NCBI GenBank assembly: GCA_019237115.1
Contig: JAFAHS010000485.1
Location: 1-64,000 of the forward strand
Length of the DNA stretch: 64,000 nt
From: Deltaproteobacteria bacterium
GTDB lineage: Bacteria; Desulfobacterota; Binatia; Binatales; Binataceae
Reading direction: 5' to 3'
Shown: piece after piece, positions 8,544-16,607 of the stretch
How positions within the stretch are numbered: position 1 is the stretch's first letter
How the letters are laid out: the number at the start of each line of letters is the position of its first letter
Position numbers and translations under genes: made by a program
The notes under the pieces: generated by a model
Seen by the model: only the letters and a program-made list of their open reading frames with translations
The model's database searches: none
What the model was told of the DNA's origin: nothing

Positions 8544-9761
8544 CTAGGAGGCCTGCGGGGTAACCGGCTGTCCATCATGGAGCTGCGTGGGTGGCACTAC
8601 GATCACGGTTTCGCCCCCGCTCAGGCCCTGGAGGACCTGGACACCGTCCTGGTATTCGCGCCCCACGGACACCTCGGTCCGGTGCGCGGCGTCCGTGCGC
8701 ACGACCCAGACATACTTGCGGTTGCCGTCCTCGACGATGGCTTTCTTGGGAACCAGGACCAGGGCGGGCGCTTCCTGCTTGACCGCGGATCCGCCGAGGA
8801 ATGAAATCTTGGCGCTCATCTCGGGTTTGATAATGGCGAGGTCGGGGCTGAGGATGTGAACCTCGACCTTGACGGTGCCTTTCTGGCGGTCCGCTTCCGG
8901 GTAGATCTTCACGACCCGGGCGTCGAATGCGCGATCGGGATAGGCGTCGAGGATCACACTTGCCGGCATTCCCATGGTGACCTTGGCGATGTCGCTCTCG
9001 TTGATGTCGACCTCGGCGCGCATGTCCTCGGTGTCCGCGATCTGGGCGATGTCGGTGACGCCGCCCCCGGCATTCGCACCGCTGGCGTAAGTGATCATGT
9101 CGCCCACTTCGTGAATCTTGGTCAGGACCAGACCATTGATCGGCGAACGAATCACACACTGGTTCACCAGGAACTTCCAGTAGTCGATCTCGCTGAGGTC
9201 TTTCTCCAGCGCGGCGTGCGCCTCGTTGAGTTTGTTCTCGGCCATATCGAGCTGGTCACGGGTCGCGACCCCGGCCTGGAACAGGGCGCGCTGACGGTCC
9301 GCCTGCGCGGAGTACAGTTTGATGTCTGCCTGGGCGAGATCGCGATCGGCGATCGCCTGCCGAAGCTGCGCCTGATAGTCGCCGTCGTCGATGCGCGCCA
9401 GGATATCGCCCTTCTTGATGTGCTGACCTTCCTCGATCGGCTCGGCGACAATCTGACCGAGCTGCTTGGTCCCGACCGTGATGTACTTGTGCTGGGTGAC
9501 GATGTACCCGGACCCGGTCAGCAGGGTTCCTGGCTCTCCCGCCTGTTTGATGGTGACCAGCGCGGTCTGTACCTCGGGAGGGCGTCCGAGCGTGCGCGCG
9601 TAAACCTGGTAGCCGATCGCCGCGCCACCCGCGATGACAAGCAGCGCGACCAGCACCGGAACCAGGCGGCCGGGGCGCTTTTCCGCCTTGCGCGCGATGC
9701 GGAGCGATTCGAGCTCGCGAATGCTCGAAGACGGGCGAGGTGATGACGGTTCAGTGCTCAT
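8544..9761 (-). CDS. HlyD/MacA-type periplasmic adaptor of ABC exporter
   Basis: 405-residue membrane-fusion protein. A short Arg-rich cytoplasmic tail (about 1-33) precedes one membrane helix (about 35-55). The lipoyl-like half-motif GQIVAEPIEEGQHIKKGDILARID comes next, then a long alpha-helical hairpin (about 115-195), the second half-motif CVIRSPINGLVLTKIHEVGDMI, and beta-barrel and membrane-proximal domains. Such adaptors link an inner-membrane ABC pump to an outer-membrane channel. It is the last gene of the PadR-ABC operon, 5 bases after the permease stop. The ATG at 9761 has AAGGAAAGG upstream. No TolC-type channel is encoded nearby, so one would have to be supplied from elsewhere. Confidence 0.9.
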   Translation of the reverse strand: MSTEPSSPRPSSSIRELESLRIARKAEKRPGRLVPVLVALLVIAGGAAIGYQVYARTLGRPPEVQTALVTIKQAGEPGTLLTGSGYIVTQHKYITVGTKQLGQIVAEPIEEGQHIKKGDILARIDDGDYQAQLRQAIADRDLAQADIKLYSAQADRQRALFQAGVATRDQLDMAENKLNEAHAALEKDLSEIDYWKFLVNQCVIRSPINGLVLTKIHEVGDMITYASGANAGGGVTDIAQIADTEDMRAEVDINESDIAKVTMGMPASVILDAYPDRAFDARVVKIYPEADRQKGTVKVEVHILSPDLAIIKPEMSAKISFLGGSAVKQEAPALVLVPKKAIVEDGNRKYVWVVRTDAAHRTEVSVGREYQDGVQVLQGLSGGETVIVVPPTQLHDGQPVTPQAS

Positions 9762-9766
9762 TGCTC

Positions 9767-10930
9767 TCAACCTTTCCTTAGCGCCTCGACAACCTGCATT
9801 CTCATTGCTTGGCGCGCGGGAAGCCAGCCGCCCAATACACCCATTACCGCCGCGAATAGCAGCGCCTGCAATACCACGGCCGGAGTCACGCGAAACGCGA
9901 ACGCCATGGTAGAGAAGGTTACGAAATTGCCGAAGCTGGTCGAAAAACCATTGATCGGCAAGGCCAAAATCACCCCGAGCATCCCCGCCGCCACCGCCAG
10001 CGCCAGCGATTCCAGCAGGAACGAGCCGAGCACCGCGCCGGGCCTAAATCCCAGCGCGCGCAAGGTGCCAATCTCGGTGGTGCGCGCGGAAACCGCCGCG
10101 TACATGGTATTCATGGCCGCAAACACCGCCCCGATCCCCATGATGATGGCGACGATCATGCCCAGTGCGCGCAGCTGATTGGCCACCACCGACTGGTCCT
10201 TGTAGTAGTCGGTCTCGGTCTGCGCCTGCAGGTTGATGCGCGGATCGTCGGCGATCCTGCGGATCAGGCCCTCGACCTCGGTGCCCGGGACCATCTTGAG
10301 GCGGGCACACGCGTAGTAGGCGCCGCGCTGGGTGTCATCCTGGACGTTGTGGATGTCGGCCCACACCTCGGATTCAAACGAGCTTCCCCCGGCGTCGAAA
10401 ATTCCCACCACCTTCCAGTTGCCGCGCCCGAAGTGCAGCGTCGAGCCCACGCTGGTATTCGCATAGCGTCCGACCAGCGCCTTGCCGACGATTACTTGGT
10501 TCAGCGCCGGCTTGAACATGCGGCCCTCGATGAGATGCACGTTCTGATGCACCTGCAGGGCGACCGGCAGAACCCCGCGCACCACGACGTTGTCGCTGGC
10601 ACCGCCGGACCGTTGCATCAGCACCTGCACCGGCAGCTCCGGCGAGGCGAGCGGGTTGCCGTCGGCATCGCGTTTGATCTGGGGAAGAAACTTCAGCGCG
10701 TCGAATTGATCGAGCTGGACGGCCGAGGAGGTCTCGGTGGTCGAGCCCTTGCGTACCACCACCACATTGTCGGGCGAGCCGGTATCGCTGATCGCGGATC
10801 CCAGGCCGGCCACCATCGCCATCACGATCACGAACACCGCCACCACCAGCGCGATGCCGCCCGCGGTCATCGCCGTGGAGACCCGCCGCACCAGCAGACT
10901 GCGAATGTTGTACTTGAGCGGGATCGCCAT
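9767..10930 (-). CDS. ABC transporter permease, MacB/FtsX type (first of two)
   Basis: 387-residue permease. An N-terminal membrane helix (about 22-45) is followed by a large periplasmic domain (about 46-255) and three C-terminal helices in the FtsX domain, including the typical RTTEIGTLRALGFRPGAVLGSFLLES and LPARQAMRMQVVEALRKG end. Proteins of this kind drive mechanotransmission of substrates in the periplasm or lipoprotein extraction. It starts at the ATG at 10930, 2 bases after the second permease gene stops. The two permeases differ clearly in sequence, so the complex is probably a heterodimer served by the single ATPase. Confidence 0.9.
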   Translation of the reverse strand: MAIPLKYNIRSLLVRRVSTAMTAGGIALVVAVFVIVMAMVAGLGSAISDTGSPDNVVVVRKGSTTETSSAVQLDQFDALKFLPQIKRDADGNPLASPELPVQVLMQRSGGASDNVVVRGVLPVALQVHQNVHLIEGRMFKPALNQVIVGKALVGRYANTSVGSTLHFGRGNWKVVGIFDAGGSSFESEVWADIHNVQDDTQRGAYYACARLKMVPGTEVEGLIRRIADDPRINLQAQTETDYYKDQSVVANQLRALGMIVAIIMGIGAVFAAMNTMYAAVSARTTEIGTLRALGFRPGAVLGSFLLESLALAVAAGMLGVILALPINGFSTSFGNFVTFSTMAFAFRVTPAVVLQALLFAAVMGVLGGWLPARQAMRMQVVEALRKG

Positions 10931-10932
10931 GG

Positions 10933-12072
10933 TCACGCAACCAGCCTCAACGCATCCACGATGTTCTGTCGGGCGGCTGAGCGCGCCGGAAACCAGGCGC
11001 TCAGCAGCCCGATGAGACACGCGGCAACCAGCGCTTCCACGATCACTATAGGAGGCATCCGCAGGTTACTGATCCCGATCGCAGGCGAGCCGACGGCGAA
11101 CACTTTCAGAATCACGTACGCGCTCGCGCAGCCTAGAATCCCGCCGCTAAGCCCGATGATCAGCGACTCGCCCAGCAACAGCCCCAGGATGGTCCCGGAG
11201 CGAAAACCGATCGAACGCATGATGGCGATTTCGCTGCGCCGCTCGCGGATGGACATGGCAGCGGTATTGGCCGCGACCAGGCCAATGGTCAGGACTACGA
11301 TCAGGCCGAGAATTTCCGCCAGGTCGAAAAACGCGCGAAAGCCCTGCATGAAGCCGCCCATGAACGCGGCTTCGGATTCACTGCGGGTTTCCGCCATGGA
11401 ATTTGCGAACTGTTCGTCGATGGAAGCTATGATCTGCGAGATGTTCTCCGACTTATCCGAGCGGACCCAGAACATGCTCACGAACCCGGGGCGCCCGGCG
11501 GCTTCTTCCAGGTAGTCGCGCCGGAACAAAAGAAAATTGGGCGGCGCCTTGTCGTTCATCACCCCGACGATGTTGAGGGTTACGTTGAACGGATACACGG
11601 TGCCCCTCAGCTGAATCTGCTGACCGACGTGCAGCCCGAAGCGCTTCATGACCCCGCCCGAGACCAGGCACGCGGTGCGCAGGCGTTTGAAATCCTCGAA
11701 CGCCGGCTTGGAAATACCCCAGTCGTCCCACACGAGATCGACCTGATCGGGATCCACGGCCAGGTTCGGGAATTGGTCGTTAACCTCGTGGTAGATTCCG
11801 CCAAACCAGCTTTCCGGCACGACCGCGACGACGTGCGGTGTGGCCGCGATGCGCTGCTTGTACGCCTCGGGCATCGAGTAGGTGACCCCGGCTTTGTTGT
11901 GAACCGCAAGCCGCAGCGACGATGCCCGGTCGGCAAGAACCTCGCGGGCCAGGGTCGGGAAACTTACCAATGCGGAGAAGATGAACAGGGACACCGCGAT
12001 TGAGAAGACCGTCAGAAACGTGCGCCGCTTGCTGCGCAGCAGATTCTTGAGGACGAGCATCGTGAACTTCAT
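10933..12072 (-). CDS. ABC transporter permease, MacB/FtsX type (second of two)
   Basis: 379-residue permease of the FtsX/MacB kind. It begins MKFTMLVLKNLLRSKRRTFL (cytoplasmic basic patch) and enters a first membrane helix (about 21-40). A periplasmic domain follows (about 41-245), then three C-terminal helices with RRSEIAIMRSIGFRSGTILGLLLGES and the end motif FPARSAARQNIVDALRLV. It resembles the permease encoded just downstream in layout but not in the periplasmic domain. The ATG at 12072 has GGGAGC upstream. It forms the membrane part of the exporter with that neighbour. Confidence 0.9.
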   Translation of the reverse strand: MKFTMLVLKNLLRSKRRTFLTVFSIAVSLFIFSALVSFPTLAREVLADRASSLRLAVHNKAGVTYSMPEAYKQRIAATPHVVAVVPESWFGGIYHEVNDQFPNLAVDPDQVDLVWDDWGISKPAFEDFKRLRTACLVSGGVMKRFGLHVGQQIQLRGTVYPFNVTLNIVGVMNDKAPPNFLLFRRDYLEEAAGRPGFVSMFWVRSDKSENISQIIASIDEQFANSMAETRSESEAAFMGGFMQGFRAFFDLAEILGLIVVLTIGLVAANTAAMSIRERRSEIAIMRSIGFRSGTILGLLLGESLIIGLSGGILGCASAYVILKVFAVGSPAIGISNLRMPPIVIVEALVAACLIGLLSAWFPARSAARQNIVDALRLVA

Positions 12073-12088
12073 GGTGCTCCCTACGCGT

Positions 12089-12820
12089 CTAGGCACTCGC
12101 TCCCGCGGCCGCCGGGTGGGCGGCGCTCTTGCCGGGTTCGATGCCGGCCAGCACGCCCTTGTCCAGCCGATATACGGTGTCCACGTAGCGCTCGGCGCGC
12201 GGATCGTGGGTCACCATGACGATGGTCTTGTGGAACTGCCGGTTGAGTTCGGTGAGCAGGTTCAGAATTTCCTCGGCCGATTTCGCATCCAGGTCGCCGG
12301 TCGGCTCGTCGGCGACCACGATGGTGGGATCGGTGACGATGGCGCGGGCGATGGCCACGCGCTGCTCCTGGCCGCCCGAGAGCTGGCGTGGATAGTGATC
12401 CATGCGGTCGGCCAGACCAACCACCTTGAGGGCCGTCTCGACGTGTTGGCGGCGTTCCGCCTTGCGCAGGTGAGTTAGCAGGAGCGGAAGTTCGACGTTT
12501 TCGAAGGCAGTCAGGACCGGGATCAGATTGTAGAATTGGAACACCAGCCCGATGTGGCGGGCGCGCCAGGCCGCCAGATCGCGCTCTTTCATCGAAGTAA
12601 TTTCCTCGCCGCCGACCGCGACCCGCCCGGAGGTCGCGTGGTCGATTCCGGCGATCAGGTTCAGCATCGTGGTCTTGCCGGAACCGGAGGGACCCATGAT
12701 CGCGACGAAGCGGGCCTCGGGGACCTTGAGGGTCACGTCATCAAGCGCGCGCACTTCGAACTCGTCGCGCTTGTAGACGCGGGTCACGTGGTCGATGTCG
12801 ATCGCGTATTTTTCGTCCAT
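12089..12820 (-). CDS. ABC transporter ATP-binding protein, MacB/LolD type
   Basis: 243-residue ATPase. Walker A is [12 protein letters not shown], the Q-loop reads [21 protein letters not shown] (typical of the MacB/LolD subfamily), the signature is [15 protein letters not shown], Walker B is [12 protein letters not shown] and the H-loop is VMVTHD. The subfamily energises FtsX-type permeases, consistent with the two permease genes directly downstream. The ATG at 12820 is chosen over one at 12850 because it has GGGAGAAG 4-5 bases upstream. The C-terminal 15 residues are Ala-rich and not part of the fold. Confidence 0.95.
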   Translation of the reverse strand: MDEKYAIDIDHVTRVYKRDEFEVRALDDVTLKVPEARFVAIMGPSGSGKTTMLNLIAGIDHATSGRVAVGGEEITSMKERDLAAWRARHIGLVFQFYNLIPVLTAFENVELPLLLTHLRKAERRQHVETALKVVGLADRMDHYPRQLSGGQEQRVAIARAIVTDPTIVVADEPTGDLDAKSAEEILNLLTELNRQFHKTIVMVTHDPRAERYVDTVYRLDKGVLAGIEPGKSAAHPAAAGASA

Positions 12821-12846
12821 TCGCTTCTCCCTTGTGCGGGGTGCAC

Positions 12847-13515
12847 TCATCGCGCCTGGGCCGCGCGGCGCCGGGGACGCGCTCGGCCGTTGACCGAGAG
12901 CTTGTCTTTCACTTCCTCGAACAGGCGGGCGAAGACCTCGGCCTTGGCGTGAGTGACCGCGTAGCCGACTTCGATCAGCGCCTTGCGAAACACGCTCTCG
13001 CCGTGCTTTTCCATTTGGTCGGCAAGCCAGCGCAACATCTCGGCGCGCTGCACGTCCTCCTCGTGAACCTGGGCCATGTGGGTGAGGGCGGACTGCGGAT
13101 CGTGATGCGCGAAATAGATCTTCACCTGCGCCTCATCGAACACGAACACCGGTTGTGCGGGCTCGCGCAGAGTCTTTAGGAAGCGCGCGCGGCCGGCCGC
13201 GGTGATCGCGTAGACCGTACGCGAGCGCCGACCGTGGCGCTCGACCCGCTGCGTCACCAGGCCATCGCGCGCCAGCTTCTTGAGCGCAGGGTAAAGCGAG
13301 CCGTCGCTCACGCGATAGAAAAATCCCACCGGGTTGCGAAAGCGCCGCTTGAGGTCGTAGCCGGTGGCTTCGGAATCCATCAGAAAGCCGAGGATCGGAA
13401 ACTTCACGTCGATCCGGGGCGCCGTCTGCTGAACATCGCGTTGCCATGAGGATTCCTGGGCCGCGGTCGAGCGAACCGGCAGCGGTGAAGTCCGTTGCAG
13501 GGTTGGCAGCGCCAT
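12847..13515 (-). CDS. PadR-family transcriptional regulator
   Basis: 222-residue regulator. After a poorly conserved N-terminal stretch of about 40 residues, a PadR winged-helix domain begins [22 protein letters not shown] and includes [23 protein letters not shown] and [13 protein letters not shown]. An alpha-helical C-terminal dimerisation region follows (about 115-205), with a basic tail. It is the first gene of the five-gene ABC export operon, 26 bases upstream of the ATPase, so it most likely represses its own operon in response to a compound exported by the pump. The inducer is unknown. Confidence 0.9.
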   Translation of the reverse strand: MALPTLQRTSPLPVRSTAAQESSWQRDVQQTAPRIDVKFPILGFLMDSEATGYDLKRRFRNPVGFFYRVSDGSLYPALKKLARDGLVTQRVERHGRRSRTVYAITAAGRARFLKTLREPAQPVFVFDEAQVKIYFAHHDPQSALTHMAQVHEEDVQRAEMLRWLADQMEKHGESVFRKALIEVGYAVTHAKAEVFARLFEEVKDKLSVNGRARPRRRAAQAR

Positions 13516-13573
13516 AGCTCGTCTCAATAGCTCGACTTGAGATAACGAGTCAACCTATCAAAACGAGGCTCGC

Positions 13574-14152
13574 TCACCGGCCAGGCAGGTACATGGTGAA
13601 CGCGCGCTTCCAGTTGCTCGGGCCCGTCAGTGCCGGGATGTCCCGCACCGCGACGTGCATCTCCTCGTGGTCCGCCGGAGCAGGTTCCGTGCCGAAGACC
13701 CGGTCCCACAACGGGCTGGTCACCCCAAAAATCGCATTCGGCCGACAGGTGTGGTGGGCGAGATGGCGGATGCGGAGACGGGTTTCGAGCTGATTGCGCG
13801 GGTGCACAAAATGGATTCGGTAGTGGACGGCTTCGTACCCGACGAATCCCCCCACCACTCCCAGGAAGAAAAAAGTCGCCGGATGGAAGCCGGAAAACAT
13901 AATCAACGCAAGGGTTATGGCGAGCAGCGGCAGCCAGGCACGGGCCGTGAACACGGCGTGCGGATCGCGATGGTGTACGTCGTGGAGCGGCCTGACGAAG
14001 GTGCGGAAACGATGGCTCAGCGGACCGTGGATCACATATTCCAGCAAGGTCCAGGCACCGAGTCCCCCCGCGAACAGAACCGCGCGTCCCAACATGCTTT
14101 CAGAGTAAGCCGCTCCCGGGGCGGCGGCAAATGCAGTCGGTCCACTGCTCAC
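13574..14152 (-). CDS. Fatty acid hydroxylase/sterol desaturase superfamily membrane protein
   Basis: 192-residue membrane di-iron enzyme. The histidine clusters are visible in order: EYVIHGPLSHR, HDVHHRDP, HYRIHFVHP and HLAHHTCRP, matching the HxxxH, HxxHH and later HxxHH pattern of this superfamily. Hydrophobic segments lie at about 20-38 and 78-105. Substrates in the superfamily include fatty acids, sterols and carotenoids (CrtZ-like). The divergent neighbour is a carotenoid oxygenase, which makes an isoprenoid substrate attractive but unproven. The start is a GTG at 14152; an internal ATG at 14095 is possible. Confidence 0.82.
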   Translation of the reverse strand: MSSGPTAFAAAPGAAYSESMLGRAVLFAGGLGAWTLLEYVIHGPLSHRFRTFVRPLHDVHHRDPHAVFTARAWLPLLAITLALIMFSGFHPATFFFLGVVGGFVGYEAVHYRIHFVHPRNQLETRLRIRHLAHHTCRPNAIFGVTSPLWDRVFGTEPAPADHEEMHVAVRDIPALTGPSNWKRAFTMYLPGR

Positions 14153-14211
14153 GGGTGCATCCGGATGATTGCAGGAGTGGTTGCTAGAGGGGCGAGGTCG
14201 GTTGCTTATAT

Positions 14212-14221
14212 ATCAATATTG
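14212..14221. promoter_or_regulatory. AT-rich divergent promoter region with palindrome
   Basis: The stretch from about 14203 to 14246 is strikingly AT-rich for this genome and contains the perfect 10-base palindrome TCAATATTGA, followed by a related GAATTGAATATT about 15 bases later. It lies between the divergently transcribed hydroxylase-like gene and the carotenoid oxygenase gene, so it is a likely promoter/operator region. The PadR regulator encoded after the carotenoid oxygenase is an obvious candidate to bind there; this is inference. Confidence 0.4.
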
Positions 14222-14279
14222 AAGTATGTCAAGAATTGAATATTAAAGCAGCAGAAAATCCTCGCCGGAGTGCGTCGTC

Positions 14280-15644
14280 ATGTGGAACTCGGACAATCCC
14301 TATCTCAACGGCAACTATGCCCCCTGGCGCGAAGAGGGAGACGCCCTCGACCTCGAGGTCGAGGGCGAAATACCGCGCGGGCTTAGGGGAGCGCTTTACC
14401 GGATCGGCCCCAACCCCCACTTCAAGCCGCGCGGCCGTTATCACTGGTTTGACGGCGACGGGATGGTGCATGGCTTCATCCTCAAGGATGGGCGCGCGGC
14501 GTACCGCAACCGCTACGTGTTGACCGACGGGCTGCGCGCGGAGATGCAAGCGGGACGGGCCCTGTTTGGCGGACTGCTCGAAGCGGCCACAGATTTGCCG
14601 GCGGGGGCGCCGCCCTTCAAGAACGCCGCAAACACCAACATCATTGGCTACGCGAACTGGCTGCTTGCGCTGTTCGAAGCATCGCTGCCCCACGCGCTGG
14701 AGCCGCTCACGCTTGCTACGGTGGGCCTCTACAATTTCGGTGGCAAAGTCAGCGGTCCGGTCACTGCGCACCCGAAATTCGACCCGGTCAGCGGCGATCT
14801 TTTATTTTTCGGTTATCAACCGTTTCCGCCCTATCTTACGTGGTATCGCGCCGATCGAGCCGGCAACCTGCTCGACGCGCGACCGATCGACAGCGGCCTT
14901 GCGGTGATGATGCATGACTTCGTGGCCACCGATAATTACGCAATCTTTTTCGTGTGCCCCTCGGTCTTTCGAATCGAGAATCTGGCGGCCGGAAAACCCC
15001 TGATGAATTGGGAGCCGCAGCACGGAACCCGCATCGGGGTCATGAGCCGGCGCACCGGGGAAGTGAAATGGTTTGCGGCCGAGGCGTTCTTCATCTTCCA
15101 CTTCCTCAACGCGTATGAGGAGCACGACACGCTTACCGTCGATGGATGCCGGATGAGTGCGCTGGACATGAGCGGTAACAGTTTCGGGCAGCCTCCGTTT
15201 CCATGGCGCTGGCGTCTCAACCTCGCCGACGGGTCGGTGAAAAGTGAACAGCTGGAAGACTACGTCGGCGAGTTTCCCCGTCTCGATGAGCGTCGAGCCG
15301 GCAAGCCGCATCGCTTCGGATATCTGGCCGCCCGCGCGCGGAGTTCGAAGGGCTTCGATGAGACGGGATTTGATTGTATCGCCAAGCGCGATTTCCGGAC
15401 CGGCAAGACGGAATTTTTGAAACTTGGCGGCGGAAGGATGCCCGGGGAGCCGGTGTTTGTGCCGCGCGCCGGCACGGTCTCCGAAGATGACGGATGGGTG
15501 ATGTCGGTGTGGTACGACCCCACCGGCGACTCCAGTGAGTTGGTAATTCAGGAGGCGGGCGATTTTGCCGGGAGTCCGGTTGCGCGGATCAAGGCGCCGC
15601 ATCGCGTACCGTTCGGTTTCCACGGCAACTGGGTGCCTGATTGA
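14280..15644 (+). CDS. Carotenoid cleavage oxygenase family protein
   Basis: 454-residue protein of the RPE65/lignostilbene-dioxygenase family, non-heme iron enzymes that cleave double bonds of carotenoids or stilbenoids. The start NPYLNGNYAPWREEG and FDGDGMVHGF are family landmarks. The four iron-binding His positions are recognisable in TAHPKFD, MMHDFV, IFHFLNAYEE and the final FGFHGNW. Length is close to the usual 450-500. The ATG at 14280 follows a weak CCGGAG. Its stop overlaps the TTG start of the PadR gene (TTGA), so regulator and enzyme are coupled. Whether the substrate is a carotenoid or a lignin-derived stilbene cannot be decided. Confidence 0.92.
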   Translation: MWNSDNPYLNGNYAPWREEGDALDLEVEGEIPRGLRGALYRIGPNPHFKPRGRYHWFDGDGMVHGFILKDGRAAYRNRYVLTDGLRAEMQAGRALFGGLLEAATDLPAGAPPFKNAANTNIIGYANWLLALFEASLPHALEPLTLATVGLYNFGGKVSGPVTAHPKFDPVSGDLLFFGYQPFPPYLTWYRADRAGNLLDARPIDSGLAVMMHDFVATDNYAIFFVCPSVFRIENLAAGKPLMNWEPQHGTRIGVMSRRTGEVKWFAAEAFFIFHFLNAYEEHDTLTVDGCRMSALDMSGNSFGQPPFPWRWRLNLADGSVKSEQLEDYVGEFPRLDERRAGKPHRFGYLAARARSSKGFDETGFDCIAKRDFRTGKTEFLKLGGGRMPGEPVFVPRAGTVSEDDGWVMSVWYDPTGDSSELVIQEAGDFAGSPVARIKAPHRVPFGFHGNWVPD

Positions 15645-16354
15645 AGAACCCGAATCCAAAATCGTCCGCGCGCGCCTTGCGGAACCCCTTGGAATCAAAG
15701 AAGCGGGGGTCGGGCGGCGGCAGGGCAACGCCTGTAAAAGCGTCGCTGGAGCTCGCCTTGCTCGGGCTCATCGCAGCGGCGCCGCGCATCTGCGGCTACG
15801 ACATCGTAAGGATTTTCAATCTGTCGATGCGCCATTTCTGGCATGCGCACCCGGGACAGATCTATCCGACGCTGGCACGCATGGAACGCGCGGGCTGGAT
15901 AGGCAGCCGCGAGCTAATCCAGCGGGGGCGGCCCAACAAGCGACTGTTTACGATCGCACCGACGGGGCGCGATGCCCTCGAGCGATGGCTTGAAAGCCCC
16001 TACGAGAATCTCAAGCTCAAACACGCGCCGCTTTTGAAAACGCTTTATCTCGGGCACCTCGGCGCCGACCGCGCGCTTGCCAAATTTGCCGAGCAGCGCG
16101 CTGGCTGGCTTGCCTATCTAGAAGAGCTGCGCGGAATTGAACGCGACTTTTTCGCGCGGGGCGGTTACGGAAGCGAACACCGGATGTTTTCGTACTTCAC
16201 GCTGCGCTACGGAATTGGCTTTATGGAAGAAAGTCTCCGCTGGTGTGACTGGGCGATGGAAGAGATCGAGCGCAATCGCAACCTGTTCTCCGCCGATTCA
16301 GGCCAGCCCAAGCAGGAGCAGCGCGAGTTCGCGCCTCGCGCAACGCGCGCGTAA
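15641..16354 (+). CDS. PadR-family transcriptional regulator
   Basis: 237-residue PadR/Vir-type regulator. After about 30 basic residues the winged helix reads SLELALLGLIAAAPRICGYDIVRIFN, then HAHPGQIYPTLARMERAGWI and KRLFTIAPTGRDAL. A C-terminal helical domain follows (about 115-215). The start is a TTG overlapping the carotenoid oxygenase stop codon; a second TTG at 15677 is an alternative. Coupling to the carotenoid oxygenase suggests that it controls that gene and perhaps the divergent hydroxylase-like gene. It differs from the PadR protein of the ABC operon in the length and sequence of both flanks. Confidence 0.87.
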   Translation: MKNPNPKSSARALRNPLESKKRGSGGGRATPVKASLELALLGLIAAAPRICGYDIVRIFNLSMRHFWHAHPGQIYPTLARMERAGWIGSRELIQRGRPNKRLFTIAPTGRDALERWLESPYENLKLKHAPLLKTLYLGHLGADRALAKFAEQRAGWLAYLEELRGIERDFFARGGYGSEHRMFSYFTLRYGIGFMEESLRWCDWAMEEIERNRNLFSADSGQPKQEQREFAPRATRA

Positions 16355-16607
16355 TTCGCAGAGTCGCTCACAGGTCACCAGGCAAGCTTTCACGGCCTCG
16401 CTTCTCCGTCCATCCAAAAAGGTGACGGAAAGTCTCACCGCCAGACTGAGCATCGAGTGACCGCCGTCCGGTCGCCATCAACGTTTGGTCCCGACCGCGT
16501 TGCCGGGTTCGGCGAAATTTCCTCACCCCGGGACCGCTGCCGCATGGCGCCGGCGCTGCGGGTCAAATAGGCTGTGGGCGTCGACTTATGGGAGGCGTTC
16601 AGCGCAG

